Positions 11,461-22,394 of a stretch of DNA of 64,000 nt are shown in pieces. Position numbers and translations under genes: made by a program. Origin of the DNA: Heterocephalus glaber (Eukaryota; Chordata; Mammalia; Rodentia; Bathyergidae); contig NW_004624865.1 of NCBI RefSeq assembly GCF_000247695.1, forward strand, positions 507,501 to 571,500, read 5' to 3'. The notes beneath the pieces were generated by a model. It had not been told where the DNA came from and searched no databases. It saw only the letters and a program-made list of their open reading frames with translations. The number at the start of each line of letters is the position of its first letter. The first letter of the stretch is position 1.

Positions 11461-11764
11461 CGTTTTGACAACCCGTTTGGACCCTTTCTCCAGCTTAATT
11501 ATCCACGGATCTCAACCTGCACAGCCCTGAACACCCTCCGCCTTCAACTGGGAAAGAGAGGAGCCCGCCACCGTCTCAACCCCCTAGGACTGGGGGGTCC
11601 GCTGAGCCCCCAGGAAGTGTTGGGGACCCAGTCGCCAGTGCAGGGGACAGAAAGGGCCGGGAGAGCGAGTGTCTACTCGGTGAAGGCTGCCTGTACTTGA
11701 GACTTCTAACACTCTGCTCCCGATGGATGGGTTAGTACTGAGGTCGACTTACAATGTTAAAATG
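11461..11764. other. Unassigned sequence
   Basis: About 300 bases following the CpG island, still moderately GC-rich to about 11650 and then grading into AT-richer DNA. No repeat or gene recognised. Confidence 0.5.
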
Positions 11765-12480
11765 TTCAGGCTCATGACTTGAAAATGATTGGAGCCTTCA
11801 TTTTTAGAGCAGTTTTAGGACCACAGTAAAATTAACGAGGAGCAGACATTCCCCGTGTACCCGGGGCAGCACATGGGCCCAGCGTGGAACCTACACTGAC
11901 AGCAGTCACCAAGTCCAGAGTTCAGGAGAGAATTCACTCTGTTTTGTACATTCCATAGGTCTGGACAAACAAAATGACATGAATCCACCAGTACCATACA
12001 CAGAGTATTTCCATGACCCTTAAAAATTCAACTCTGCAACTCTCCACCGCCAACTCTTGGCAACTACTGATCTGTTTAACATCTCCATAGTTTCGCTTTT
12101 CCGGAACATCAGATAATTGGAATCCTACAGTTGTCATCTTTTTGCTTGATTTCTTTCATTGACCAATACCCATGTGAATTTCCTCTGTGTCTTTTTATGG
12201 CTTGATAGTGTATTTCTGTTTCAGTGCTCAATAATATTCCACTGTCTGAATGCACCCATTTTATTCACACAGTCGCCTACTGAAGCTTTCTTGGTTGCTT
12301 CCAAATTCGAGCTGTTGTACATAAAGCTGCTATAAACACCACGTGTGGGTTTTTGTGTAAATATAAGATTTTTACTCTTTGGGTAAATACTCGTACAGAA
12401 GAGTGCAGTTGCTGGATAGCACAGTAAAGGAATGTTGAGTTCATTGGCACCCATCAAACTGGCTTCCAAAATGACTGTGT
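11765..12480 (-). mobile_element. Old L1 3' end, antisense
   Basis: It matches on the complement the 3' part of a mammalian-wide L1 (L1MC/ME-like). Landmarks are 'gagcagttttaggaccacag', 'ctggacaaacaaaatgaca', 'aataatattccactgtctg' and 'aagctgctataaacacc'. The copy is clearly diverged. The same element resumes at about 13.23 kb, implying an intervening insertion or rearrangement of about 750 bp. Confidence 0.8.
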
Positions 12481-13224
12481 AGCAGAGATTGGGAGGCAGA
12501 GCTGCAGATGGCCAGTGGGTGACACAGATCAGGATGAAGCTTGGCTTTCTGCCTTCACTTTTGGGTCTCTTTCCTTACCTTAACACTCTGCATCAGGCCC
12601 CACTCCACTCTGCACACGGGCATGGTAAGTCCCTGAGGAGTGGCCACAGTACAAGGTTTCACTAGCCTTAAGCCAACCTAAAGTCGACACAGCCTGTCTC
12701 ATTTCCCTTCAAAACTCAGGGCAGCAGGACAAGAACCACTGAAGTACTTTTCTGGAGTCACAGGGGCATCTGCCCACCAGCTTTTGCAGTGTCCAGTTCC
12801 AGACCCCAAGTGATGCCTAAGTCTCCAGTCCTTGTCCTAAATCTGCAGACATCCAGGAAAAACAGAGCCTCCCAGACGCCCCAGGGGGAGGTCACCCTGA
12901 CCAAGGAGCAATTGCCTGTGACTGAAACCTGGGCTGGAGCCAACATCTCACGAGGGGACCCGAATTGTCCCCTCAGGACCTCGAAGAACTGGTCCCAAGA
13001 TGTTGACGAACCAGACCACAACTGGCCCAGGATGACCCAGCTCTGCAGCTTTCCAGCCATGCAGACCTCCTAGCCCTTGTCTTCGCTCCCACTTTCTCTA
13101 TAACCCAAAGCTTCCATCAGCTGCTCGAAGACAGATCTTGAGCTCTTGGTCTGTTGTGCAGTGTGGTCACGCTGATGGACGCTCCTTCGTGCCTTCACCA
13201 TTGTCCGCCTCCTTGCCTAGACTT
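12481..13224. other. Unassigned segment between two parts of one old L1
   Basis: This stretch separates 'catcaaactggcttccaaaa' from 'cccaccagcagtaaatgag', which are normally close in the antisense L1 3' region. It is therefore either inserted DNA or the product of a rearrangement. It has two overlapping open frames of about 95-100 codons (12758-13060 minus, 12789-13073 plus) without recognisable domains. Confidence 0.4.
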
Positions 13225-13500
13225 GGGGCACAGCTGGCCAAGCCAGGAGTTTGCTCTATTCCCACCAGCAGTAAATGAGTTTCTTTTCATTTGTTTTGAG
13301 ACAGAGTCTTGCTATGTAGTTCAGGCTGCTGTTGAACTTACTCTGTAGCTCAGGCTGGTCTTGAACTCACTGTGATCCTCCTGCCTCAGCCTCCAGAGTA
13401 CTGAGATTACAGGTATGCACCACCACACCAGGCAAGAGTTTCCATTGCTCCCCATCTTCACCAGCATTTGACGGCATTTTAAAAAATCTTTAAGCTTTTG
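13225..13500 (-). mobile_element. Old L1 continuation with B1 insertion
   Basis: 'tcccaccagcagtaaatgag' before and 'ttgctccccatcttcacca' after a B1 SINE are consecutive landmarks of an antisense L1 3' region. This supports that the SINE landed in the L1. It is probably the same L1 as at 11.77-12.48 kb, since the landmark order continues. Confidence 0.65.
13284..13434 (-). mobile_element. B1-like SINE, antisense, with TSD
   Basis: Antisense B1 landmarks: 'gagacagagtcttgctatgt', 'ctcaggctggtcttgaactc', 'cctcctgcctcagcctcca', 'caccaccacaccaggc'. It contains an internal partial duplication ('tatgtagttcaggctg' and 'ctgtagctcaggctgg'), as seen in some B1 forms with an internal repeat. A 7-bp direct repeat 'gagtttc' (13277-13283 and 13436-13442) is a plausible target-site duplication. 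Confidence 0.85.
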
Positions 13501-14785
13501 TCTTCTGAGTGAGAATCACACAGTAAAAATTAGTTCTTTCCACTCTCTCCATTCAGATTCTGTGGTCTGACCTTTGAAGTATTGCAGAGGGAGTATCTCA
13601 ATTAAAGGACAGATGACTCAGTAATCACCACAGAACAGGTGTATGACTTCTACAGTGACTGCTGATTAACTGCTCAAGGTCTCAGAAGATTCAGTCCATG
13701 ATCACCTGGCCTCCTGACTTAGGGCTTGTGGTGGCTCAGCACATGGCATGGGAGTGCCTGCTGGAGGAGATACCCACTGTGACCTCTTGGTGACCAGGAA
13801 GCAAAGGAGAGAGAAGGCCCCAGAGTCCCGACATCCCCTTTGCCACCACGCCCCCAGTAACCTCACTTTCTCCCACTAGGCTCCACCTCTTAAAGGTCCC
13901 ACGACCTCCTAGTGGCACCACAGGTTTGGGACCAAGGCTTTAACAAACACAGGGGCATTCTGGGCCATCTCAGGTACAAGCCATGAGACAACTGAAAGCA
14001 CATCAGAGGCTGTGGCATCTCTTCAAGAGCAGCAGGAAGAAGACTACCTTCCAGATTTGACTTTTAACTTGAATAAATCTGGTCTGTTTGACAGTGGAGA
14101 TTTTTTCCTAGAAGTTATATTTACTATATTGTGACATCTATCTTCAGAGCAATTTTAGTTATTTTCCCCTAACACCTTATTTTCAGTAAGACCTTTATTG
14201 TTCTTGCTAGTTAAGTATTTAAGCCATGGCGCTTTTCCCGATGGCAGTGCCCATAGTTGGTGAGGGATTATTGTGTGTATTTTCTTCTTAGCAACAACCT
14301 CACATTTTTACTGAGCATGGTTTGGGGCAAAGGAGACAACTGAGTGCTTTCCTACCTGAGCCGTAGAGTACATATAGCCTGAGCAAGTCAAATTTTTTTC
14401 TCCAGTAGATAACAGTTAAAGCTTCAAAATTAATTAGTACAACATGCTAATATTTTCCAGCCTTTATTTTTTCCCTCCTAATTCTGCAAAGTTATTTGAG
14501 ATTGTGGCTATTGTTTCTTTAAATTTTTCTGTTAGCATGTTTGTGATGCATAATAATTACATTCATCTTGGGAAACAGGTGCATAGATACCCACATCCTG
14601 GCCATGTGTATCTCCCTTTTTCCCATCTTCACCTCCCCCGCCTTCCCTGGGCCCTCTGTGTATCTCCACAGTCTACCTGCCTGTTTCCTATTATCTCTCT
14701 TTTCACAATGACTGTTGTTTCTCAAGCTCCAGTAAGAGATGCTACCATTTAGAGGAAGATTTTATATTTCTATGCTGTACTCAAG
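13501..14785. other. Unassigned sequence
   Basis: No gene or confident repeat. The 102-codon frame at 14444-14752 lies over pyrimidine-rich DNA and has no recognised domain; a diverged antisense L1 3' UTR is possible there but I could not establish it. Confidence 0.45.
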
Positions 14786-14945
14786 TTTTATTCATCCGCT
14801 CAATTGTCCAACAAAGAATTATTGAATACGTTCCTGTGCCAAGCATTGAAGAAACAGTGGTAAAAGTAACACAATCGTCCACAGAACTCAAATTGTAAGA
14901 GTATGAAATACAGACGTGAATAAGTGGATCTGACACTCCAACCTT
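14786..14945 (+). mobile_element. L2-like relic
   Basis: 'ttcatccgctcaattgtcca', 'acaaagaattattgaatac' and 'cctgtgccaagcattgaag' follow the order of the ancient L2 3' consensus (a run of 'ttcattcaacaaatatttattgag' type, then 'gtgccaggcactg'). Strongly diverged. Confidence 0.55.
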
Positions 14946-15479
14946 GACTATGGTAGGGAGAATGAGCTAGTCAGTCTCCTGGTCATGTGGGCAGATTTCC
15001 CATTACAAGTGCACGGAATGGCAATTTGGCCAAATGAAAGGTAGTAGGCATCAAGTGAATGAGAGTCATTTCAGACAAGAAAGCCTTGGGATCACCTCTC
15101 TGAAACACTAAGGCAGGAAGACAGAGAATGCTTTGTCCAGTGCCCCAGTAGATCCAAAGCTGGAGGTCATTAGGAATCTGCTGTGTGTGGGGGGTGGGGG
15201 GTAAAGCTTAAGAATAGGACTTCATTTTCCTATAGATTCCAAGAAGTGCAAATTGAAGGCATCAAGATCATGACTATTCGAGTGATTCCAGTTTCTTCCC
15301 TTGAGCCTTTTCTGAGTGGGCAACTTTTTCCTTTCAAGAGTTGGTTTCCGCCACCGATTGCAAAATGCAGCGCACTTTTTTTATTCTTATTTGTTGTTGC
15401 TTTCTTGAATTTGTTTGCCTTATGATTTGTGTTGTAATGACTTCATTCTTGTTTGTATCTCTTTTAGCATCAATATTTT

Positions 15480-15808
15480 CTTTTTTAAAAATTAATTTTA
15501 TTGGTGCATTTTAGGTGTACAATATAATGACATTCGCCATTGGAAATCTGCACCTTTACATAATCTCTCTTGGTTCTTATTTTTCCCCCTTCCCCTGCCC
15601 TCCCTTCAACCCCTCCATCCCTCCCTATTTGCAAGGACTTTGTTTCCAGTTTTTCATTTTCTCATATTAATTCCATTCATTTCTTTCTTTCCCCTACCGC
15701 CCCACTTCCCCTTCCCCTTTGCCCCTTTTCGTCCTATTTCACATCATCTATTATACTTTTTAGTCCTTATTTACACTTTCAGTTTCTCACACTAGAGAAA
15801 CTATTTGG
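15480..15808 (-). mobile_element. L1 3' end, lineage A, antisense, truncated
   Basis: A T-rich start, then the complement of the lineage-A terminal motif ('ttggtgcattttaggtgtac') and its pyrimidine-rich 3' UTR (15580-15740), ending at 'ctcacactagagaaactatt'. Only the last 330 bp of the element is present. It abuts a sense L1 at once, making a head-to-head junction at about 15808. Confidence 0.88.
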
Positions 15809-16770
15809 TATAGCAAATAAACATATGAAAAAATGTTCAACATCACTGATCATTTGAGAGATGCAGATGAAAACAACACTGAAATTCCACCTCACCCCAT
15901 AAAGAATGGCTGCTAGGGCCGAGATTTAGCTCAGTGGTTTCACCACCTGCTGCGCAAGTGCAAGGAGTGGAGTTCAATCCCCGGTACCAAAAAAAAAAGA
16001 ATGGCTGCTATCATGAAATCAACCAATAACAAATGCTGGTGGGGCTGTGGGGAAAGAGGAACCCTGCTCCACTGCTGGTGGGAGTGCAGACTGGTGCAAC
16101 CACTGTGGAAATCAGTATGGAGATACCTCAAAGAACTGGGACTGGAAGTCCCATTTGACCCTGCTATTCCACTGCTGGGGATCTTCCCCAAAGAATTAAA
16201 AGAATCATACCACAGTGATATGTGTGTGCTCATGTTCACAGCAGCGCAGTTTGTAATAGCTAAAGCTTGGAAACAGCCCAAATGCCCATCAACTGGAGAC
16301 TGGATAAAGAAAATGTGGTTTTTGTATAAAATGGAGTACTACTCAGCCATAAAAAATGAGACATTAGAGACATTTATAGCTAAGTGGATGCACATTGAGG
16401 CGATACTCTTTAAGTGAAATAAATAGGACACACATGAATAAATACTGAATAGTTTCCCTGGTGTGAGAAACTGAAAGTGTAAATAAGGACTAAATGTATA
16501 ATAGGTCATGTGAAATAGGAAGAAAAGGGGCAAAGGGGAAGGAAGTGGGAGGGCTAGGGGAAAGGATAGAAGGAAACGGGATTAATATGAGAAAATGGAA
16601 AAATAAAAACAAAATCTTTGTAAATAGGTAGGAATGGAGGGGTTGAAGGGAGGGCTGGGCAAGGGTGAAAAATAAGAACCAAGAGAGATTATGTAAAGGT
16701 GCAAATTTCCAATGATGAATGTCATTATACTGTATACCTAAAATGTACCAATGATTACAATGAATAATCG
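15809..16770 (+). mobile_element. L1 ORF2 tail and 3' UTR, lineage A
   Basis: It starts in the end of ORF2 ('catatgaaaaaatgttcaac', 'cattgatcatttgag'-like region) and runs through canonical landmarks 'ctggtgggagtgcagactgg', 'cccatcaactggagactgg' and 'tactactcagccataaaaaa'. The purine-rich 3' UTR and terminal motif follow at 16680-16755. An ID SINE interrupts it at 15916-15997. The 138-codon sense frame at 16001-16417 is residual translation of this non-coding L1 tail. Confidence 0.9.
15916..15997 (+). mobile_element. ID-type SINE with perfect 13-bp TSD
   Basis: It has tRNA-like A box ('gatttagctcagtggtttc'), B box ('ggagttcaatccccggt') and an A tail. It is flanked by the identical 13-mer 'agaatggctgcta' at 15903-15915 and 15998-16010, a textbook L1-mediated target-site duplication. 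The intact TSD indicates a fairly recent insertion into the older L1. Confidence 0.93.
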
Positions 16771-17045
16771 ATAATGCAAAATAGGAAGAAAAGGTCCAAA
16801 GGGGTAGGGGTAGTGAGAGGGGTGGGGGAAAGGAAAGAAAGGAAAGGAAAAATGCTGAGAAATGGCAAAAATGGAAATAAAGTCTTTGTAAATAGGGAAG
16901 GGTGGAGGGCATGAAGGGAGGGCTAGGAATGGGGAAAAAATAAGAACCAAGATGCATTATGTAAAGGTACAATTCCCAATGAGAAATGTAATTGTGTTGT
17001 ATACCTACAATGTACCAATAAAAAAATTTAGTAATAAAAAAAAAA
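16771..17045 (+). mobile_element. Second tandem L1 3' end, lineage A
   Basis: It repeats the purine-rich 3' UTR ('gtgagaggggtgggggaaag', 'gggaagggtggagggca') and the terminal motif 'atacctacaatgtaccaata', then ends in an A-rich tail (about 17020-17045). It lies in the same orientation directly after the previous copy, so it is an independent truncated insertion or a tandem duplication. Confidence 0.85.
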
Positions 17046-17190
17046 GAAAATGTGGTTTTTAAAAATAAAATGGAGTACTACTCGGCCATAAAAAATGAAA
17101 AATTAGAGACATTTATAACTAAATGGATGCACATTGAGGCAATACTCTTAAGTGAAATGAATAACATCAATAATTTCTATAAAGAACAAG
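17046..17190 (+). mobile_element. Third tandem L1 fragment
   Basis: After the A tail, L1 restarts at 'gaaaatgtggtttttaaaaa', 'ggagtactactcggccataa' and 'atggatgcacattgaggcaa', equivalent to 16310-16420 of the first copy. It stops near 17165-17190 without the rest of the 3' UTR, an end unusual for a target-primed insertion. Confidence 0.8.
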
Positions 17191-18770
17191 TGTTATTAAG
17201 GAAACGAAACTCTGAACCCAAAAATAAAAACAACCAAAGATCCATAGAGAAGTTTTCTGTAGAGAACTTATCATCCTCCTTGTCTAATGATGTTGATCTA
17301 TGAAATGATGCAGGAGAACATTCAAGACTAAGGGTAGATCCAAGAGATCTACTACAACACAGACCCCCTTTTTGGTAAAATTTACAAAAATAAAGAAAAA
17401 TGTGTTATCTTCTTGGCTGGCTCCAAATTCTGTCAGATGCAGCTTCGTAAGTCAAGATGTCCAGTCCATGCACTAGAGCAGAAAGCTTGCCAGGCCAGCT
17501 GTAACCTCCTGTAAAAGATGTTCCAATACATCTTTCATACGAGGACAGTCAAGGCAGAGGTGGAGCAATAGGACGATCACAGAACTTCCTGTCTACACCA
17601 ACACTCTTTGGCAATAAAAAGGCCTACTACTGAGCATTGCTCCCAGGCAGCGGACATTAATCGGGAAAACAGACTCGATGCCACCCAGGGCACCAGGTGG
17701 AGTTGAAGACAGCCGGGCTGGGATGGAATTGGCCTTGTGCCTCTCACAGTCTCGGTGGTGTCTTCCTGCATTCTCTGCAGGACACCGTTTGACATGAGCT
17801 GATCATGTGTGTGAAAGCCCTGGTACTTGGCACTTTTTGAACTAGAGGTCTCCAGAGCTAGCAAAGCAACCCCAGGACATGAGTGTTACTGGTGGCCAAC
17901 GTAAGAGCTTTGGAGATCAAGGCACACAGCTAGGCCTCTGCACAGGTCCACGGGAGGGCGGAGCTGTCGTCCTCATCTGAGTTTGACCCCCAATCTGTCT
18001 CAAGCTGTCCTCATATAAGCAAGGCCAGGTGTCTAGCCCTTGAGGACGCAGTAGGGGAGGCAGCTTGCAAGCAGCATGTGGAGGGGCGAGGGCCCTAGGC
18101 TGGGACCGTGTGGCAGCATGAAGTCTCCAGGATCAGAAACTGGAGGACCCTGGTCCCTGCACACACATAGGAGCAGGTCCTCCTCTGCCTTCCAAAGGCC
18201 ACTACGGAAGCCCCTCCTGAGAGCAGCCTCCTCCCTGGGAAGCGATGTGGGGAAAGGGGCACCTGTGCTCTCCTCTGTGCAGGAGACCAAGCTCCTCAGT
18301 TCCACTTCAGTCCACTCTGAAAGGCTGAGGAGCTGGGACGCCCCGAGCTGCTCCCTGTCCCACAGCGGGCTGGCTAGGCCTCCTTGGCCAAGCAGGACTG
18401 GCATCCTGGGCTGTGTGGGCACCGAGCAGATCCAGAGCACCCACGCCTCAGCTAGCTTCAGAGGCTGACCGCCCAGCCGCGCTGCCCTGGCCATGCTGCT
18501 GGCTGCCTGGGTGGCCTCCGCACCGCTGCAGGCAGAGCTGTCCTCCAGGACTAGCGAGGCCGCCACAGCCGCCCTTGTCCAGCTCCTTCTTCCTGGACTC
18601 CGGGGCTCCAGGGCAAGACATTCATCTCGCGCTTCTGCTGCTGCTTGTTAGAATGGAGCTTGCTGTGAGCGGCAGGGAAATCTCCACAGGGAAGAGAAAA
18701 TTTGCTCTGCAAAGATGCCCTTGGCTTGTGCATGGGTCAGAGTTTGGAAACATCTTGACGAGGAGCCCTG
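17191..18770. other. Unassigned, GC-rich in part
   Basis: About 1.6 kb without recognised repeats. From about 17930 to 18620 it is GC-rich with open frames of 177 (minus), 130 and 128 (plus) codons that mutually overlap. No conserved motif is seen in any of them, and their reading frames are Leu/Ser/Pro-rich as expected of random GC-rich DNA. Confidence 0.45.
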
Positions 18771-18865
18771 TAATCCTCATTCACTTATGCATTCGGTAAA
18801 TGTTTGTCTAACATCTACTCTGTGCTGGACAACATCAGAAGTTAGGGACTGGAGGATGATTCGGA
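18771..18865 (+). mobile_element. L2-like relic
   Basis: 'cattcacttatgcattcgg', 'taaatgtttgtctaacatct' and 'actctgtgctggacaacat' preserve the L2 3' order of the 'ttcattcaacaaatatttg' block and the 'tactatgtgccaggcac' block. Confidence 0.55.
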
Positions 18866-18952
18866 CACAATCTTAAAAACAAAACACAAAAACCAAAGCA
18901 GAACCTCATAGTTGATTGAGGAACAACCCTAACCCCACCTCCATTTCTTTCT

Positions 18953-19162
18953 TTATTTTTTTCAATACTGGGGGTTGAACCTAAGCCTGTCACACTGAGC
19001 TACCTCCCTAACTCTTTATTTTTTATTTTGAGACAGGATCTTCCTAAGCTTGAACTCAAACTGGGCTTGTATTTTACAATGTTGAGCTCAAACTCTCTGT
19101 CTTCCTGCCCTAGCCTCCCAGAGTCCTGGGATTATAGGTGTGCAGCACCACACCTAGCTAAA
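18953..19162 (-). mobile_element. B1-ID composite SINE, antisense
   Basis: Complement of an ID part first ('caatactgggggttgaacct', 'gagctacctccctaac'), then of a B1 part ('gagacaggatcttcctaag', 'cctagcctcccagagtcctg', 'cagcaccacacctagct'). Same architecture as at 3110-3293. Confidence 0.8.
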
Positions 19163-19388
19163 CAGTTTACTTCTGGATAAATCAGAATGCATGATGACAT
19201 ACAGAGAAAGAATTTCGATCTATCTCAGAACCTGGAGAAATGTCTAAGGCTACTTGTTTAGGAACAACAGGCCACATGGTTTCTAACAGAAAGATTCAGG
19301 ATGTGGATCTTAGAGAAGAAATTGAATGGGCAAAAGAAAGGTGAGTGAGCAGAGAAGAGAGCCATCTGGGCATGGTCTGGGTATCAGG

Positions 19389-19736
19389 TGTTACGGTTTG
19401 AGTCTGAAACGTCCCCCAAAAGTCTCGTGTTCTCGGAAGGTGCTTGGATCATGGAGGTGCTAGCCTCAGGAGTTTGTGGCTGCGTGTGCTGTTAGGAGGC
19501 TGGCCCAGGTGGAATAAGCAGGTCATTGGGGTTGTGACTGGAAGGGTTTAGCTCCTCCCTTCTCTCTGTTTCCTGGCCACCATGATATGAGCAGCTTTTC
19601 TCCACCAGGCCCTTCCTGCCTTGGAGCCAGAGGACTAGGAACTGAATCCTCAAAACCGAAAGACATAATGAGCCTCTCCTCCTTCAAGTTGTGGATGTCA
19701 GGAGTTTTGTCCCAGCCATGGGAAAGTGACTAAGTC
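19389..19736 (+). mobile_element. MaLR LTR (rodent ORR1/MT-like), solo
   Basis: It begins 'tgttacggtttgagtctgaa', then 'gtcccccaaaagtctcgtg'. A region 'ctcctcccttctctctgttt' and 'cctggccaccatgatatgag' follows, and the end is 'gggaaagtgactaag'. This is the MaLR plan of ERVL-related LTRs. No internal domain flanks it, so it is a solo LTR. At least eight relatives occur in the window. Confidence 0.8.
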
Positions 19737-20159
19737 TTTCACCTAGTGCATGGGATAAGCACAAACAAGAACTGAGCCTGAAGAGACAGAAAAGCTTGGA
19801 AGGGAACATCTCCACCTGGCCCATTGAGTGACCTGGACCTCTGGGGTGGGAAGCCACTGAGGTGTCCTAGGTGAGCAGGTGTAATGGAAAGGTCAGTATG
19901 GCATCTGCACACTCACAGTGGCCCTGCAGGCAACCCAGAAGTAGAGACACTGGTGAGGAATCCACATCATGACCCACTGGGAGGCAGCCCCCAGTGAGGG
20001 TAGAGTCCTCAAAGGAGAAAGGGCAGCTCTGGGATCACTGTGAATTTGTGACAGAGCAGCCAGGGTAGTTAAATCTTCCTGTTCCCTGGGCCAATGCATT
20101 TCCAGTCCAGTACAATGCAGATTTCAAAGGAAAGGGATAGCGCTGAAGAGCAGAGGGCT
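19737..20159. other. Unassigned sequence
   Basis: No gene or repeat recognised between the LTR and a MIR relic. Confidence 0.5.
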
Positions 20160-20287
20160 GCTGAGTTCTGACTCTAGCTTGAGGACATTCCCCTATCAGC
20201 TGAGTCTGCTGAGCTCAACCTGCTCGTCTGTACAATGGGCTTGTTGCCTTTGGCCTGATGTCTCCCAGGACTGTTGTAACAATCATG
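20160..20287 (+). mobile_element. MIR relic
   Basis: 'ctgctcgtctgtacaatggg' near 20220 corresponds to the MIR core segment 'cctcatctgtaaaatggg', and is followed by 'gactgttgtaacaatcatgc', matching 'gttgttgtgaggattaaa'. Confidence 0.6.
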
Positions 20288-20289
20288 CA

Positions 20290-20469
20290 TGAGCTGGGCG
20301 TGGTGGTGCATACCTGGAATCCCAGCACTCTGGGAGGCTGAGGCAGAAGGATTTCAAGTTCAAGTCAGGGACTTAGGGAGACCCTGTCTCAAACACATAC
20401 ACACACATACGGGGGGGGAGGTCTGGAAATGTAACTCAATGCAGGCCAAGAACTGTAAAAAAAAAAAAT
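20290..20469 (+). mobile_element. B1-ID-like composite SINE
   Basis: A clear B1 start, 'gagctgggcgtggtggtgca', then 'ggaatcccagcactctggg' and 'aggctgaggcagaaggat'. After 'ggagaccctgtctcaaac' come a short CA run, a G run at 20412-20420 and a degenerate ID-like part with an A-rich end. Confidence 0.8.
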
Positions 20470-20734
20470 CAAATGTGTATGATGAGAGCTAAAAAGATTT
20501 TGTAGAGGAGAATACAGATCACTGGGACTGGTTTAATATTTTGTTCACAAATCAGTGGGATATAGATTGGGAAACGCACCTAGGGCACATGTATTATAGG
20601 TAAATGTGTCTGCTCGTACCACCTTTTGCACACAGAATGAACACTGTGTTTTAAAAGTGCTCTCCAAATCCTACACTTTGTATCCACAGATGCACCCAAG
20701 CCACATTGTTAGCGACAAGCATCTGCATTTTAAA

Positions 20735-20882
20735 ATGTAAAGCAGAGGAGGGGTCGAAGGAAGGGCAAGGGACGAGGGAGAAAGTAAGAACCAAGATATA
20801 TCATGTACAGGTACAAATTCAAAATGATGAATGTCATCATAATGTATACCTAAAATGTACCAATAAACTTAATTAATAAAGT
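20735..20882 (+). mobile_element. L1 3' end, lineage A, 150-bp stub
   Basis: Only the last part of the purine tract and the terminal motif are present: 'aagtaagaaccaagatatat', 'gatgaatgtcatcataatg', 'acctaaaatgtaccaataaa'. A severely 5'-truncated insertion. Confidence 0.88.
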
Positions 20883-22394
20883 GCACCCCAAGTCTGGATG
20901 TCATACTAAAGAAAAAAACAACACAAAAAAGATTCCATGAAGTAAGTTTGATATCTACTGATATCTCCTAGATTCTCAATGTGCATCGCAATAGTAAAGG
21001 CTTTGAGAAATTTGGAAGTAAAGCAAACAATTTACCTTTGTTTAAACCAGAAAAAATGTAAAGCTCCCTGGGTTGCAGGTTTCTTAATATGCTGAAAATA
21101 TCCTTCAACTTTCAGAAGTGCAGCTGAGACATGCATTCAGCAACAGATCTTCTGCATAAATCAATGTGTTCTGAAGCTTCCCCTCGCTGCAGAGAGAACT
21201 ACTTAGTCCACCTTTTAGAGAGCGCTTGACTCCGAATGACTCTCCCCACTTGCTCCCCCTGCCTGCCTGGCTTATCGTATGGTGTGTGGTCTGAGCTGTG
21301 GTCTCTGGCTCCCGCTCTGTAAACTTTGTTTACCACCCAAGGTATCTCTGTGCGATATCGCTTTTGATGTTCTGAAGAATAAAATTGTGACCTGCAAGGA
21401 CTATGGCAGCTATGTGTCCACACAGGTGACAGGTGACACTCAGCTCACATTTATCTGAGGCCAGATCAGGCCAAAGGAACCAATGAGGTCATTTGCTTTG
21501 TTCTCAGCAGTGTCACCACCCGGCAGTTTCCTCTTAACTGGCATTGTACCAAGAAAGCCTTGCCCACACCTGGGTTACGAGTGGGGAAATGAGATTGCTC
21601 CAGAGCCCGTCCAGGACGTGACCACAGACTGACTCACTAGGCAAACTGCAAACTTCTGTGTTCTCTTTGGTGAGGAATTCCCCATGCACTGTTGTTAATG
21701 GTGTCCCCAAACCACACTGCTCACCACTGCTGGGTGACTACACAGTTTTACACATTGGTTTCACTTGGAGTTGTTGTCTAGTCTACTGCGTAACTATTGT
21801 GATCTATAGTATATTAATTATTCTCACAATAACACTTTGAGTTGTGCCTACAAATAAACTCTCTTAGAAGATGAAAGCACCCACTGTGGCTAAAGGAAGT
21901 GTGTTGTCTTCCCAAACTTCAGCCCATCTGGGGACTTGGGTGGCAGAATCGCAATCCCCAGTACACAAGACTGCCCTCCACCCTTCTCCACGGACCTCTC
22001 TGTGCACCTGAGTCGAGGCCTTTGTCACACAAGTGTGCACCAGAAACGCCCTCTGCAGTCTAGGAATATGACGCAAACCTCGCCTTGCACTCAGCTGTTA
22101 CTGACAGGAGCTGTAATAGGAAGCAAGAAGATGAAGGGCATGCGGCTCCCTCTGCCCAAGGGCCCTGCACTCCTTGCCCATCTCGCTTTGGTCTTTGGAA
22201 GGCTTGAAGGAGGTGCAGACGAAATGGGCTTTGAATTTTAAAGAACAGACTAGAATCAGAGAATCATGTGTAATTTTAAATTTAGGAAACACCTGTAATG
22301 GCCACTAAAGACAAATTGTCTTCCCCAACCACTACTAGTGCCTGTACAATAGCCCTGACATGTCACCGCAGCTTTGCTGGGCCCTACTTTCCTA
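20883..22394. other. Unassigned sequence
   Basis: About 1.5 kb with no confident repeat, RNA or gene. Several AATAAA-like hexamers (for example near 21380 and 21850) occur, but there is nothing upstream to give them meaning. Confidence 0.5.

Noticed and set aside
10650..11471. 273-codon minus-strand open frame in the CpG island
   Set aside because: It overlaps a 174-codon frame on the opposite strand, is Arg/Pro/Gly/Ala-rich as expected from GC-rich DNA with few stops, and shows no domain.
15916..15990. tRNA-like sequence with A and B boxes
   Set aside because: Not a tRNA gene: it cannot be read as a full cloverleaf with anticodon arm, it ends in an A tail and is flanked by a target duplication, so it is an ID SINE. 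The same applies to the other ID copies.
15940..16972. Several antisense frames of 64-160 codons
   Set aside because: They arise from the complement of L1 3' ends and an ID SINE.
18033..18566. 177-codon minus frame and opposed 130/128-codon plus frames
   Set aside because: Mutually overlapping, no motif, GC-rich composition; no splice or start context sets one apart.
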